DNA of 64,000 nucleotides from Lucinisca nassula (GCA_963580285.1 OY757012.1:169930652-169994651), one strand, 5' to 3'; shown: positions 42,857-54,175, numbered from the stretch's first letter. The notes: a model not told the origin generated them from the letters alone. Program-made: numbers and translations.

Positions 42857-43017
42857 GATAAATCAACTATCCGGAAAATTTCTAGTAATACTGCATTCCG
42901 AGAACAAACCCGAAATACTTCTGAATAGTTCTTGTAGATAAAAATGTACTTTCTGTTAGCCTGAATAAAATAGAACTATTCAATTGTTTTTATGATAAGT
43001 ACACAACCAGTCAGCTA

Positions 43018-43093
<76 letters not shown>

Positions 43094-43110
43094 ATAAAAA
43101 TCGACTATCC
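42561..43110. repeat. Three tandem modules, each with a (CT)n run
   Basis: CT tracts of about 60-70 bp start near 42561, 42790 and 43021. Each is followed by GATAAATCGACTATCCGAAA-like sequence and a shared tail (CTTCTGAATA, CTGAATGA/AAA). The period is about 230 bp. Confidence 0.9.
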
Positions 43111-43204
43111 GAAATTTCTAGTAATATTGCATACCGGAAAAGTTTTCTAAATAGTTGTTGATCACATAATGTGTTTTTTCTTAGGCAGTAAGTTATCCAT
43201 TTCA

Positions 43205-43650
43205 CAGGTGTTGTTTAGTTTGTATTGAGGTCAACACTATTTAGGTGATTTTGGAGACGATTTTTCCTATTTCGTAGGACTTTTACCCGACACTGAAATG
43301 AAATGACACCTCAAGCCCTACCACTCAAAGAAACCCGCTAGGGTTAATGGAGCGCTCCGACTCGCTCCTCCAGTAAAATTCGTTTCACCGATCGTTCCAA
43401 GGCGGTTCTTCTATCGCGATTTATTTTTGTTATGTGTGTCTTTGAGTGTGTTTCCATTGGGGTCTAGTTATTTCATGTTTGTGTTTCTTTCCCATTGGTG
43501 ACTCTGCCTGGAGTGCTGGTTAATTGTATCGATTCCTGATCATTTTTTAAACCTTCTACGCGGTTTACCAGCACTCAAGTTCGGTCGTTTTCAGCTATGC
43601 GCGGAAACGCTATGGAGCCCAACCTATTACTTCAAGCCTCGATGCGCGAA
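43205..43650 (-). repeat. SINE-like element, family S, split by a family P insertion
   Basis: The left part (CACTATTTAGGTGATTTTGG to AACCCGCTAGGGTTAATGGA) and right part (CCTTCTACGCGGTTTACCAG to TTACTTCAAGCCTCGATGCG) are one diverged family S copy. The intervening 43376-43550 is a Penelope-like 3' piece (CACCGATCGTTCCAAGGCGG to GATTCCTGATCATT). Confidence 0.65.
43376..43550 (+). repeat. Penelope-like 3' region (family P), nested
   Basis: GTTCCAAGGCGGTTCTTCTATCGCG and GTGTCTTTGAGTGTG...CCATTGGTG match family P, with an internal deletion of the GGCCATTTTGTGGG part. Confidence 0.65.
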
Positions 43651-43929
43651 AGCATTTCATAGATAACACATCGAATAATTATTCCGCCTCCCTACAAAGG
43701 AGGTTTTCCAGGTTTCCATTGGAGCCGGCATACCAGAACAGCATATTTCAAAACTAAACAAATCTATGATAAATATTACCAAATAGGGACCCGATGTCTC
43801 TAGTGCATAATCCTACTGTGTTTTATTGTTTCATATTGGGGTTTTCACACTTCATTGATTGATCGAATACATGTTCTGTCAACCGCATTTAACAGTGAGT
43901 CAGTAGGGAATTTACACCACCACTCCCTC

Positions 43930-43960
43930 CCCCCCCCCCCCCCCCCCACACACACACACC
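43930..43960. repeat. Poly-C and (CA)n run
   Basis: A C-run of about 18 followed by CACACACACA. 43651-43929 and the flanks hold nothing recognised. Confidence 0.95.
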
Positions 43961-44016
43961 ACAACCACCACCACCACATGTAAATGAAATCGAAATGTAA
44001 CATAGGTCCACATTTG

Positions 44017-44316
44017 TTTGTTTGTTTGATTTGAGGTTTAACGTCCCCGTCAACACTGTAAAGGTCATTTTGGAGACGTTGCTTCCAATTTTGTGGGACT
44101 TTTACCCGACACTGAGATGAAATGACATCTCAAGCCTTGTCGTACAATGAAACCAATAGGGTTTATTAGCATGGACGGTCCGCCTCGCACCGCGGTTCCT
44201 GGACAGGCTTAGATCCTCTAAGCGGTTTACCAGTACTAGTGTGCGGGCTGGATTCAACTCTGCGTGGAAGCATCATGCAGCCCATATATTTCTTCAAGCC
44301 CCTATGGGCGGGGGCC
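44017..44316 (-). repeat. SINE-like element, family S, full young copy with 14-bp target duplication
   Basis: TAGGTCCACATTTG at 44003-44016 and 44317-44330 flanks it exactly. This copy and those at 11337 and 15600 define the family: on the minus strand it runs CCCCCGCCCATAGGGGCTTG, TGATGCTTCCACGCAGAG, CAAGCCTTGTCG-type middle, GTTGACGGGGACGTTAAACC and a (CAAA)n tail. Confidence 0.9.
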
Positions 44317-44571
44317 TAGGTCCACATTTGAAAACAGGGTAACTTTCATATGAGAACATTCAACTTATAATTGTCTTTAATTAAATGTCAACCTATTTTT
44401 GTTTCCACATGCGGATGATACTGATAAAAACTTTTTAGGGAAGATTCGCATTTGGAAATCCATCATAATCGAAGTACTGAAGGTACCAAAACCGATACAG
44501 TGATAGTGTGTCAGGTATTGAAGCAAGTTAAAATGGTTTCTGGTAAACACACAAGTCTTAATGGGGGTGTG

Positions 44572-44765
44572 CAGGGGGAGAAAGGTGGAGGGAGAAGGAA
44601 AAAAGGGAGATGGGAAAAGAAGGGGAAGAAGGAGAAATTAGGAGATGGTGGAAAGGTGGGGGGAGAAAGCGGCAGGGAGAAGGGAGAAAAGGGAAGGAGG
44701 TAGGAGAAAAGGAGAAAGGAGAGGGGAGAATGGGAAAGGAGAGAAAGGGAGGGAGAGGGAAGAAA
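44572..44765. repeat. Polypurine tract
   Basis: Nearly 190 bases of G and A with few interruptions (GGGAGAAGGAAAAAAGGGAG, GAAAGGGAGGGAGAGGGAAG). Lys/Arg/Gly-rich frames on one strand and Ser/Pro/Leu-rich frames on the other are by-products. Confidence 0.9.
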
Positions 44766-44896
44766 TGTACCCGCTGTACACCCCTAAATATAAAGTGAAA
44801 AAGAATAAATCTGTTTGCAAATTGTAACCTATTTTGAGACCCAGTGAAGAGAACAACAAGAAGAGAATTAAGAAACATACCTCTTATACAGCATAT

Positions 44897-45431
44897 TACG
44901 GAACCCGGGAAGGGACATGATTTTTTATTTTTATTATGTTGTGCGAACAAGATAATATCTTGAGCGGACAAGATATTATCTTGTTCGGACAACATATTAT
45001 CTTGTGCGGACAAGATGTTATCTTGTGCGGACAACATATTATCTTGTTTGCTCAACATAGATCTTGGGAAGTTGTGCGGACAAGATATTATCTTGTGCGG
45101 ACAAGATATTATCTTGTGCGAACAAGATAATCTCTTGTCCGCACAAGATCTATGTTGTGCAGACAAGATATTATCTTGTGCGGACAAGATAATATCTTGT
45201 TCGCACAACTTAATATCTTGTGCGGACAAGATAATATCTTGTCTGCACAAGATAATATGTTGTCCGCACAAGATAATATCTTGTCCGCACAAGATATTAT
45301 GTTGTGCGGACAAGATATTATCTTGTCCGCACAAGATAATATCTTGTCCGCACAAGATAAAATCTTGTCATTATCTTGTGCGCACAACTTATAAAATAAA
45401 AAAAAAATCATGTCCCTTCCCGGGTTCCGTA
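44897..45431. mobile_element. Fold-back MITE with palindromic AAGATAATATCTTG array
   Basis: Ends TACGGAACCCGGGAAGGGAC...ATGATTTTTTAT and its inverse ...AATCATGTCCCTTCCCGGGTTCCGTA form terminal inverted repeats of about 35 bp. GCATAT directly flanks both ends (44891-44896, 45432-45437), a 6-bp target duplication. The inside is an array of GTGCGGACAAGATATTATCT and its reverse complement, each unit able to pair with its neighbours. All frames read ILCGQD/CADK-like repeats; there is no gene. Confidence 0.85.
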
Positions 45432-45841
45432 GCATATAGTTCCGCTTTCAAAACCCAGTTGAGTATTTATAAAGTGTAACAGTGTTTATAAAAAAAAATG
45501 TACCACTGTGCAGAGCAAAATATAACTGAAGGCACGATGTTTTTATTTTCTTATTGTTTTTTTTTTCTACAGAATACGTTTACGCATAAACTGCTGCTTC
45601 AGCATGCATTGTGATAAAATGATGAAATATTTGCTGTGATGCAGTAACGTTTTTTTTTTATTTTTTCTCCATTAACATCATATTAATAACAACTTTTCAT
45701 TCATAATTACCATCACTGCGAGAACCCCTTGTGCCGCAGAAGTGTCAGGTGAATTAATACATAGTACCACGTTAGTGAACATTTCTTTCATGTAGAAGAC
45801 TGTGTCGATAAAGCAATGGTGCTTGGTAATGGCAGCTAACA

Positions 45842-45971
<130 letters not shown>

Positions 45972-46171
45972 CATTACTTTTGTAAATATTACGATACTGG
46001 CTCAGCCATCTAAAAACACACAAACAGTAACATTTCTCAAAAATGATTAAGACTGGTGTCATTGTCAGTAATGACAGACGAACTATTATTATTAATAATC
46101 ATAGAAAACGAGACCCTAAATCCTTTCTTTATGTCATTATTTTTTCAAACATCAGACATTTTTTCTTTTAG

Positions 46172-46324
46172 GTCTCTGGGGAATAGTGAACAATGCTGGC
46201 TTCAACGTAATGGGTGATGTGGAGTTGTTGACCGTCAACCTCTTCAATAAAGTGATGAACGTCAACTTCTACGGTGCTGTAAGAACACTACGAACCTTCC
46301 TCTATCTCGTCCGACAGTCTAAAG
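46172..46324 (+). CDS. SDR gene A, exon 3 (NNAG motif)
   Basis: 153 bp, acceptor TTCTTTTAG|GTCTCT, donor TCTAAAG|GTCATT, phases 1 and 1 exactly as in gene B. Encodes LWGIVNNAGFNVMGDVELLT and VMNVNFYGAVRTLRTFLYLV, ending RQSKG. NNAG and the N in NVNFYG are intact. A family H MITE begins 30 bp after the donor. Confidence 0.92.
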
Positions 46325-46354
46325 GTCATTAAGAGTCACAGTCTCACACTTCAC

Positions 46355-46642
46355 GCATTTCGAAAACACGCATATACAAACATACAAGTACATTGTAAAT
46401 TTTACCGCCAAAAAGCGAACATTTTAAGCTGCAAAATGGTGTTATTTTCCTTATTTCTGCTAAAAATATAGATTATGGGTACACTTTAGAACCGCTTCAT
46501 CGAGGCGGTTCTAAAGAGTACCCACAATCTATATTTTAGAGCAGATATAAGAAAAATAAGGTTTACCCTCGTAAACCCCAGTTTTACAATATAAAAGTCG
46601 GATTCAAGGGGGTCAAAATTATTTTGGCTTGTTTTCGTGATG
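46355..46642. mobile_element. Hairpin MITE, family H
   Basis: Ends CATTTCGAAAACACGC and GGCTTGTTTTCGTGATG; hairpin TTTAGAACCGCTTCATCGAG with GCGGTTCTAAAG; arms ATATAGATTATGGG and CCCACAATCTATAT. Confidence 0.8.
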
Positions 46643-47865
46643 GCAATCTATTTTGTTCTTGCTTCTTAGAAAAAAAGGCGTTGCATTCCATGTGAACTGT
46701 CAGCTCAGCAGAGGAGTCACATGTTATGGCAAGCCATATTTACTTTGTAAAATAAGGTAAAATGATTGAAAAATGCCGTCTGTTAAATGTTCGTGATTAG
46801 CGCTTGGAGGGTTAATGCATTATTTGAAACCAAACGCACGTATCTAGTGAAACCCCGAGCTGACTCATTCGAATGACATAAATCCATTCAGATCTACTAT
46901 AAAAATAGATAGAAGACTGAATATCGAAGACGTCGATAAGCCTATATCGGTGCATATAAGCACACAAGGAATAAAATCGCACGTGTTTTTCTCTGGTTTT
47001 TATGGCAGATTCTTTCTGCTAGCACTCGCTATTTCAAGCTGCATCCGGCTAACACTACCATTGAAACAGCAGTCCACACAAAACTTAGTTTGATTAATTT
47101 TCAGTGTTTTCCACAGTTCCACTCGAATCATATTCATTTGATACATTTGAATATTTCTCGCGCATGTTTGCATACATGTTTTGGTTTAAGTTTTAAAAAT
47201 CCAAGAATAATCAGATGACACATCCCATTTAAAAATGAAAAATTCGTATCATTGAAGAAAGGTACGTGATATAAATAAACATAGCTTCATCCTTAGAGCA
47301 CCATACAATGTTTTAAAGCAGGCGACATTTTTCAGTATGCATCAGGCTTCTCTTGAATCATACAGCAGAAGATGACTCGCATCTTTCTAACAATGTAAGA
47401 AACAATAAGATGGCATCTGCTACTGTTGAAATAGGCAGTATAAGGGTTAATGCATTGCAGACTGAAGACGTGGCGCGAGATATTACACCGTCTAATCAAT
47501 TAAAATTTTATCACTGTCCAAATTTAATGTAGCTTCTATGCTGGATAAGCGGACAACGGCACGGTCATGTATAAATTACACGCTGCGAAGTATGATTTGG
47601 AGGATTGTTTTCTCTAATAGGTCATGGCATAAGACATGTTATATTGAGACGCGCAATTTTCTATTAAACGCACAGATAATAGAGGGAGACCAATTCAATC
47701 TAGATCGAGTGTTTTCCTGTGCATGGAATACCGGAATATATTTTTTATATTATTATTATTTTCCTACAACGTCATTAAATAAGAGAAAAACGGCAATCTA
47801 TTAAACTAATGCGATTTCTGTCTTTCCTCTTGTTGTATGGGCAAAACGAAAGGGCGTTACCCTTA
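46643..47865. other. No recognisable feature
   Basis: 1.2 kb of intron sequence of SDR gene A without a supported gene or clear repeat; the 88-codon frame at 47538-47804 has no recognisable motif. Confidence 0.4.
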
Positions 47866-48065
47866 CCAAAATACAGGAACTGCTGCAATACAGTCTGGCA
47901 ATATTGCCGCAATATTGTGGCAATACTGGATTTCGTATGCAAATAATATTGCCGCAATAACCCTTTCTGGCAATATTACGGCAACACAGCAAAACCTATC
48001 AAGTAATGTACTGGCAGTCAAATTTCTGACAATACTGCCAGAATTCTGGCAATATTGCCACAACA
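47866..48065. repeat. Cluster of GGCAATATTGCC-type words
   Basis: GGCAATATTGCCGCAATATT, GGCAATACTGG, AATATTGCCGCAATAACCCT, GGCAATATTACGGCAACA and TGGCAATATTGCCACAAC fall within 200 bp. A second, weaker cluster is at 49010-49150. Confidence 0.65.
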
Positions 48066-48239
48066 ACGGCTTTATTTAGTCACATTTTGCAGCTGAGGTC
48101 TATATGAAAACAAAGATTATAATGAGCATGACTAAATGAGCTCAATGAATTGCCACTGTCCTTGAAAACTGCATGTACATAATACCGGAATAAGTATCTT
48201 CTTTTATTATTCATGCAAGTTTCTTGAGAAGGTTTTTGT

Positions 48240-48600
48240 AACTGATACAAAATATCCCCCTAAAAGGGACATAAATGTCCTAAATATGTTGTAGAAAGGG
48301 TTATCCTTTGGAAGCAAGGAATACACAACAGAACTGGAAAATATGGAGTACATAAGTTTTCTGGTCCAGACTAGCTAGTTTCGGCCATTTAGGCATCATC
48401 AGTGACCCTCAAATATTTTCAAAATTCCACAAAAGAATCAATGATCCCAAAGGACAAGAAAATATAAACTACACTATGATGTAGGGCATGGAGACGTTTT
48501 ACGGCCGCCTAACATTCCCAGACAACAGCTGTAGTGACGTTAAATATGTTGTAGAAAGGGTTATTGTTTGGAAGCAAGGAATACTAAAGCCCTTGATTTC
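48240..48600. repeat. Dispersed repeat, family R
   Basis: GGGTTATCCTTTGGAAGCAA, GGCATCATCAGTGACCCTCA, CCCAAAGGACAAGAAAATAT and TTACGGCCGCCTAACATTCC recur at 53940-54175 and, partly, in the 5-kb duplication. A short internal repeat, GTTGTAGAAAGGGTTAT, appears at 48290 and 48549. Confidence 0.65.
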
Positions 48601-49407
48601 TCATGAAAAGCATATTAAAAGTCAACATGATTCTTTAGCATTTGACCCCATCATTGCCTCATCTCCTTTTAACTATTTGCTATGAAATTAATAATCTTAA
48701 ATATAATCACAGTTGGAATATATCTAGTCTTACACTGTAATTACAAAAGTTCAAACAGAGCAAAAGGACCTGTCAAGTGCAAAGAACATAGTTTCACTTT
48801 AGAATGACAGTGTTAAACAGTTAACAGACTATCCTAAGATCACTTACTTTTTGCCAAAATGCAAATTAAATTACTCCAGTGAATGTTAAATATAGATTTT
48901 AAATTCAAAAAGGTCAGTTGTCAGTTTCTGGCGAATGAATATGCACTGTAGTGATTAACCGCTTACGTATAATGCATCAGTTCCCTTCAAATTTGAACAG
49001 GGAGTCGTCACTGAGCATGCCAAAGTTTTGGCAATATTTGCAACACTATGATATGCAACATCGTTGCAAAAAATATTGCCGCAAATTTGAAATATTGCTA
49101 GAAATACTGCTACTATAGTTGCAATATAATAGTTCGGACAACAAATTAATGTTTGTGCAACACTGCAACATAATTTGCCGTAACATTTTCATTTTGATAA
49201 GGGTAAGGTGATGCCGATTTTGGTCAGTTTATAAATGTATGACATGGAAAACGTATACATTTTGAGATAAAACATTTCTTCTGAAACTTCGAAACATAGA
49301 ATGATACTTCATAGAGTACTACCGGTATGTACATTTGTTACGGGCCGCATTTCCTCCCTTCAGTTATCTACTTTGGTAGATTATATGCATAACTTATAGC
49401 TGACAAC
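48601..49407. other. No gene; weak GCAATATT cluster at 49010-49150
   Basis: TTGGCAATATTTGCAACACT, GCAAAAAATATTGCCGCA and TTGCAATATAATAG occur at 49025-49130. The rest is AT-rich intron. Confidence 0.4.
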
Positions 49408-49640
49408 TGCACCATGTGGCTCAGTGTTTGGAGCACTGGACTTTCAGTCGAGTGGCCCGGGTTCGAATCCCACCATCGGCGGGGATTTTTATAGCTCTTC
49501 TTCATTCCTTTGTTACGGCTTTCACACGGTTAGTAAACTTAATCGGGGCGGCTCCGATAAGCAAATGCCACGTGCGTCTTTCAGAGCACGTGCAGCTCTG
49601 ATATATCGGCTTGCAATGGCAAACAATTTAGGCAGGTTTA
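49408..49640 (+). repeat. tRNA-derived SINE, third type
   Basis: ATGTGGCTCAGTGTTTGGAG (box A), GGACTTTCAGTCG (anticodon-arm-like) and GGGTTCGAATCCCACC (box B) give a tRNA-like head. A body follows containing GGCGGCTCCGATAAGCAAAT and TCAGAGCACGTGCAGCTCTGA. The acceptor ends do not pair, so it is not a tRNA gene. The head and body order recalls V-type SINEs of bivalves, but I cannot confirm the family. Confidence 0.6.
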
Positions 49641-50122
49641 TCATACATCATACATTTTTAGGTAAATTTTCTACATGTAAAAAGGAGAATGTCATGCTGT
49701 TCTCCAGACTTTTAACTGGTTTCCTACCCAGTGGAACGTTGATAAATGTGTATAAATTTGTCTGGATTGCTTGTGGTATGAGGTGACCGGTAGTCAATCA
49801 ATAGATCACCGAAGGAAAATCAGCACTAATTCCGGATGATTTTTCTTTCAAATCCGTATGTGCCTGATTTTTTTTTCATAATTTACGTGTGAGCTAGTTG
49901 TCTGATCTGTCTCAGTTCCCGAAAAATAAAATTTGACAACAATAGAACGAAAATGGTAGGTAATTAAAGAATGGCTCCAATAGTGTAGGGTGGCTCTGAA
50001 TATATGAGATGGGGCTCTGGTGTCGAAGGGAGTGTATTCGCAAATTCTTGATTGCAAAAACAAAGAATGTTTTTCGTGTCTTGAAGCTATTCTTCGGACT
50101 TCTTGCGAAACATTTCTTTATT

Positions 50123-50344
50123 AGCTCGGCTGTTTTCGAAGAAAACGACGAGGTATCGCTATAGCTCTGGCGTCGTCGTCGTGCAAAAACTTGGACATTT
50201 TCGTCTGCGTCGTCGTCGTGCAAAAACTTGGACATTTGTAATATCTCTGTCATTACTGAACATATTTACTTGAACTCGAACTAGTTGTTCATTATGAACA
50301 GGGGCTGCAGCCGAGCGTTGGCACCCGCATGCGTTGCTCTAGTT
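50123..50344. mobile_element. Short element, family G
   Basis: Runs from AGCTCGGCTGTTTTCGAAGA, through GGCGTCGTCGTCGTGCAAAA (twice), to GCCGAGCGTTGGCACCCGCA and TGCTCT. The same ends bound the insertion at 60872-61162. Confidence 0.7.
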
Positions 50345-51255
50345 TTTTATATAATGTTTTGAGAGTGTGACACTTTTGCTATTACGACTATTTAAATAAG
50401 CGGTCCGCCATAAAACATTCACTATTTAATAAATATAATATGCAATAATGTACAAGGATACGCATATGTACAAATAATATTGCTCTATCAGGATTTAATT
50501 AAACGATTGTTACAACAGCTAGGTTATAAGATAAAATGCAGTTTAAAAGCTTAAAACTCCATATAATATTGCTTAAACTGAAATAGGCCAATTTCAAGAT
50601 CATTTTAAAAGCCTAACATATGAGTATTTATTTTGTTTTTAAAATTACTGATGATTTAAACAGTGCATTCCGACTTAAGCAAGGTTAACTATCCGTGTTA
50701 ACTATCGTAAGAAATTTATAACTGAATTTTAAGTACGTTTCTTTTTAATTTTCTAGCCTTTTCATAAAGACCTAGATCAGTATTTAAGTTGACGAATTTC
50801 TCCAAGAAGCTGTCATTTCAGTGCCTTTTGGCGCTTTGATTCATACTGTATACTAAACTGAATGCATTGTTTTCAATATATTGTGTATGACAGTTTGTGA
50901 TCTCTTTTTTTCCACCCATGGGACAAGAGTATCACTTTTTCAGACAGTGTGTGATTTCTTTGTTTCACACTGCGGTCGCACCTTTTGTTTACTAGCTGTT
51001 TCAATATGGAAATCATTGCTTAATATAAGAAAACAGTTATACTGCCGAGGCACTATTTTATTCTCCGAAACTGTCTCTTGTCGCATGTTTTGTGACCCAT
51101 ACAAACAGGGAAGCACCATTCTGTTTCTCCAGAGATGTATATTTTTAACAGCCACAATACCATGACCTTGATCAACTTTCAATGAAATGAAAAATCAGCG
51201 TGCCATCAAACTGCTGACAAGTGTCAAGGCAAGAAATCGATGAAACATACATACA
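50345..51255. other. No recognisable feature
   Basis: AT-rich intron; open frames on both strands near 50880-51180 lack recognisable motifs. Confidence 0.4.
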
Positions 51256-51620
51256 ATGAAGTTGTTTTTCAGAAAATCAACAACTGGTTTGATCAGTCAA
51301 ATTTACTCTTCAGAACTTCATTTAAATAAAGCAAATTGTTGTGATATCGAGGCCCCGTTTATGGATTTACATTTATCCAGTGTTGATGGGTTTGATTCCT
51401 GCAAAATTTATGATAAACGCGATGATTTTGATTTTGATATTGCAAGGTTTCTTTTCTTAGGTGGTGATGTTCCTCGTGCGACATCCTACGGTGTTTATAT
51501 TTCGCAATTAATTCGATTTGCCAGAGTATCTAGTCATGGAACTCACTTCAACATTTGCAATAAATTGTTTACTGCCAAACTTCTTAATCAGGGTTATCGG
51601 ACTCATCAAGATTTTATTAG
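51256..51620 (+). pseudogene. Penelope-like element fragment
   Basis: One open frame reads SELHLNKANCCDIEAPFMDL, SCKIYDKRDDFDFDIARFLF and GVYISQLIRFARVSSH, matching 36620-36930 of the larger remnant. It breaks off after NQGYR. The next part of the protein appears at 53560. Confidence 0.75.
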
Positions 51621-52244
51621 ACAGAGGAACCAACTCCACTATATATCCAAACAGACAGCTATTTTGGGGGATTTATATCTGATTGGTCTTAATCGTTTCT
51701 CCTTATTCTCATTGATCATTAGTGTCAGATGCTGAATTGAAGTTTGTACCAGACAATAATTTTTGTGTATTTCAACTATGTTAATGATTAGTTTTTTTTT
51801 AAAGTGCTTAAGTATTGTGCAGTTAAAGGTATTTATTCTTGTAACAGTAGGACACACTGTGTGTTCATAATTGTTTTTTTTTTTTTGCCCCTTGTGATAT
51901 ACTGTCTATAGCAGATCAAAGGCGGCCTTTATTAAGGTGATTAGTAGCTTTTGTTGATCCCCTGACTGAGGCACTTAAGGAGAGATCAATAAGGTTAACT
52001 CTACTCAACAGTTAGTAAACTATTGAGTTTTCCCGAAGGAGACCACTTACCTGTTGAAGACAGAGGACTCCTCTTCAGTCAGCACTGAAAGCTATATAAT
52101 ATTATGTAATGAAATGATAGTCCTCAATAATCAAGAATAAATGCCTTTAACGGTTAATTCTATAAATATATATTTTCTTCATAATTCTTATAAAATGCAC
52201 TTGTAGTATTTTTTATCTGACGTAACGTCAATTTGAAGTAAACA
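51621..52244. other. No recognisable feature
   Basis: AT-rich, with a small palindromic stretch around 52000-52080; nothing supported. Confidence 0.35.
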
Positions 52245-52402
52245 GAGATATTCACCTTATTCGCATTATCTGCTGGTTCCTAGTCTGAAGGTTATCAGAG
52301 AAAAACAGGTAACCAGACCCGGTTACCTGTTTTTTCCAATATTGACAATGTGCAAGCTGGAAGCCAGCAAATAATGCAAATATGGTGAATAGATAAGGTG
52401 GT
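52245..52402. repeat. Palindromic MITE-like element
   Basis: Outer arms TATTCACCTTATTCGCATTA and the inverse of AATGCAAATATGGTGAATA; an inner perfect arm AAAACAGGTAACC pairs with GGTTACCTGTTTT. The whole 155 bp can fold into one hairpin. Confidence 0.75.
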
Positions 52403-52485
52403 TCTTTGGTGTTTATTCCAAGGATAATTTTCTGCAGTTCTCTATATTTGGATATTCCTTAGAATCGCCCGAGACTATAAGAATC

Positions 52486-52625
52486 TTATATGGGTGTGAG
52501 GGGTGGCTGGAAAAATCCGTTCCGAGGGACTCTGTCCGGCATCACGAGGCTTGCCGATCGATGCCGGACAGTGATCCCGAGGGACGGATTTTTCTATCCA
52601 CCCCTCACACCCATATTGGATTCTT
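52486..52625. repeat. Palindromic MITE-like element
   Basis: ATATGGGTGTGAGGGGTGG...AAAAATCCGT...CCGAGGGAC...TGTCCGGCATC pairs with the inverted GATGCCGGACA...CCGAGGGACGGATTTTT...CCACCCCTCACACCCATAT. The loop lies near 52548-52556. 52403-52485 and 52626-53079 hold nothing recognised. Confidence 0.85.
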
Positions 52626-53079
52626 TTTCTGGCATACCTTCCATTTCTTAAAGGGATTTTTAATGCTGCAGTCACTTCGGTTACCAACGTCCGCCATATT
52701 GTGTTGACACTGCAGGAATGTTTAGTGACGTTGCTGTGACATCAACCTTAACGACGGCGCATACGAGGTCGTAATCAACCAGTGAATTTATCAAACACGC
52801 GATTATATTCGATTTTGGGTCGGAACACCAGGGTCAGAACATAAATTTCTATCCCAGGGTAAAATCACGGATTATCTTGTCTGGTGTGCAAGAAGTATGT
52901 ATCTCTATCTCAGTTTGTGTGTTACAGCTGTTAACAGATATATGACTTCTGACATTCCAGTCTCATCCCAATGTTTTGCTAACTATAGATAAGATGTGAA
53001 CTCTCCTGTCTGAAACTAAACATTTCTCCAAAAGCACCTGATTGTATAGTTAAAAGCTCTGGTCTTTTGTGCTACTTTC

Positions 53080-53560
53080 GTTTCGATGGTTTCTTGCTGT
53101 CGGGTCCTCGCCGTGGTTTCGTCTCTGTGGTTGTTTGGTTGATTGTGTTCACGGGGGTGTTGCGCTGGTGGGTTGGGGGCCTTCGTGCGGTCTGAACAAA
53201 TTTTTTGTCTAAATCGCGACGGAAGTAAGGGCGAGGATTGTGGCCACGTGAAATCGATTTAAGCCCCCAGTGGAATTCGTTTCCGCTGACCGTTCCAAGG
53301 CGGTTCTTCTGTCGCGGTTTATTTTTGTTATGGTTTGTCTTTGGGTGTTTGTGTCGCTTATATTATTTTATTTGGATAGCCTATTGGCCATTTTGTGGGA
53401 AAGTAACTGTCCTTTTGGCTTTCCGCTACTGATGTTTCCATTAGGTCTGTTGTTTCATGTTTGTGTTTCTTTCCCGTTGGTGTCTCTGATGGGACCTGTG
53501 GGTTGATTGTATCGATTCCTGATCATTGCCTCCACTTCTATTTTGGTATCATATTTGACG
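53080..53560 (+). repeat. Penelope-like 3' region (family P), nearly full
   Basis: GTTTCTTGCTGTCGGGTCCT, AAATCGCGACGGAAGTAAGG, TAAGCCCCCAGTGGAATTCG, CTATTGGCCATTTTGTGGGA, TTGGTGTCTCTGATGGGACC in the reference order. It lies directly 5' of a coding fragment of the same family, as in the head-to-tail arrays known for Penelope-like elements. Confidence 0.8.
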
Positions 53561-53870
53561 AAAAGCTTTTCCTTTCAAAGTTTTATAGACGTCATTCAGA
53601 TTTAGTTGCAAAATTCAATGTTGGATTTCAATCTCTTTTGCAACATGGCCTATCGGAATCCGAATTTTACTGTGACTAAGTATATAAATTCAGAAAAATA
53701 TATGCTTGCAATGCTTCCAGTACACAATTTCATAAAATCATTCTACGATATAAAGGGATTGGGTACAACATAAATGTTACGCGACCGATAACTTTGCCTT
53801 CCTCTTTAATTGCCCACCGGCGGATGGTGCCGCAGATTGTATAACAGTTCCAGCTTAAAGGCTTACTTAA
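53561..53870 (+). pseudogene. Penelope-like element fragment (C-terminal part)
   Basis: Reads KFYRRHSDLVAKFNVGFQSL, LQHGLSESEFYCD then a stop, continuing in frame KFRKIYACNASSTQFHKI. This continues the protein interrupted at 51620. Confidence 0.75.
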
Positions 53871-53939
53871 AATGTTTGTTTTATTTTTTCTTTTCTTTTT
53901 ATACTTAATGTTGGTTGGTCGCCTTATCTGGTTCTCTCA

Positions 53940-54175
53940 ATATGTTCTATAAAAGGGTTATCCTTTGGAAGCAAGGAATGCATCACAGAACCGGAAAATA
54001 TGAAGTGCACATGTTTTCTGGGCCAGACTAGCTTGTTTAGGCCAATTAGGCCTCCTCAGTGACCCTCAAATATTTTAAAAATTCCACAATGGCATGAATG
54101 ATCCCAAAGGACAAGAAAATATAAACTACACTATGATGTAGGGCAGGGAGACTTTTTACGGCCGTACGAGATGTA
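53940..54175. repeat. Dispersed repeat, family R
   Basis: GGGTTATCCTTTGGAAGCAA to GAGACTTTTTACGGCCG; same order as 48280-48510. 54176-54449 has no further feature. Confidence 0.65.

Noticed and set aside
44572..44765. Lysine/glycine-rich protein frame on the plus strand
   Set aside because: Low-complexity polypurine DNA keeps several frames open; there is no start context or conserved motif.
44558..45479. Long frames reading ILCGQD- or CADK-type repeats
   Set aside because: They cover the palindromic array of the fold-back element and exist on both strands with equal quality.
49412..49483. Functional tRNA gene
   Set aside because: Box A and box B are good, but the acceptor and anticodon stems do not pair and a SINE body follows.
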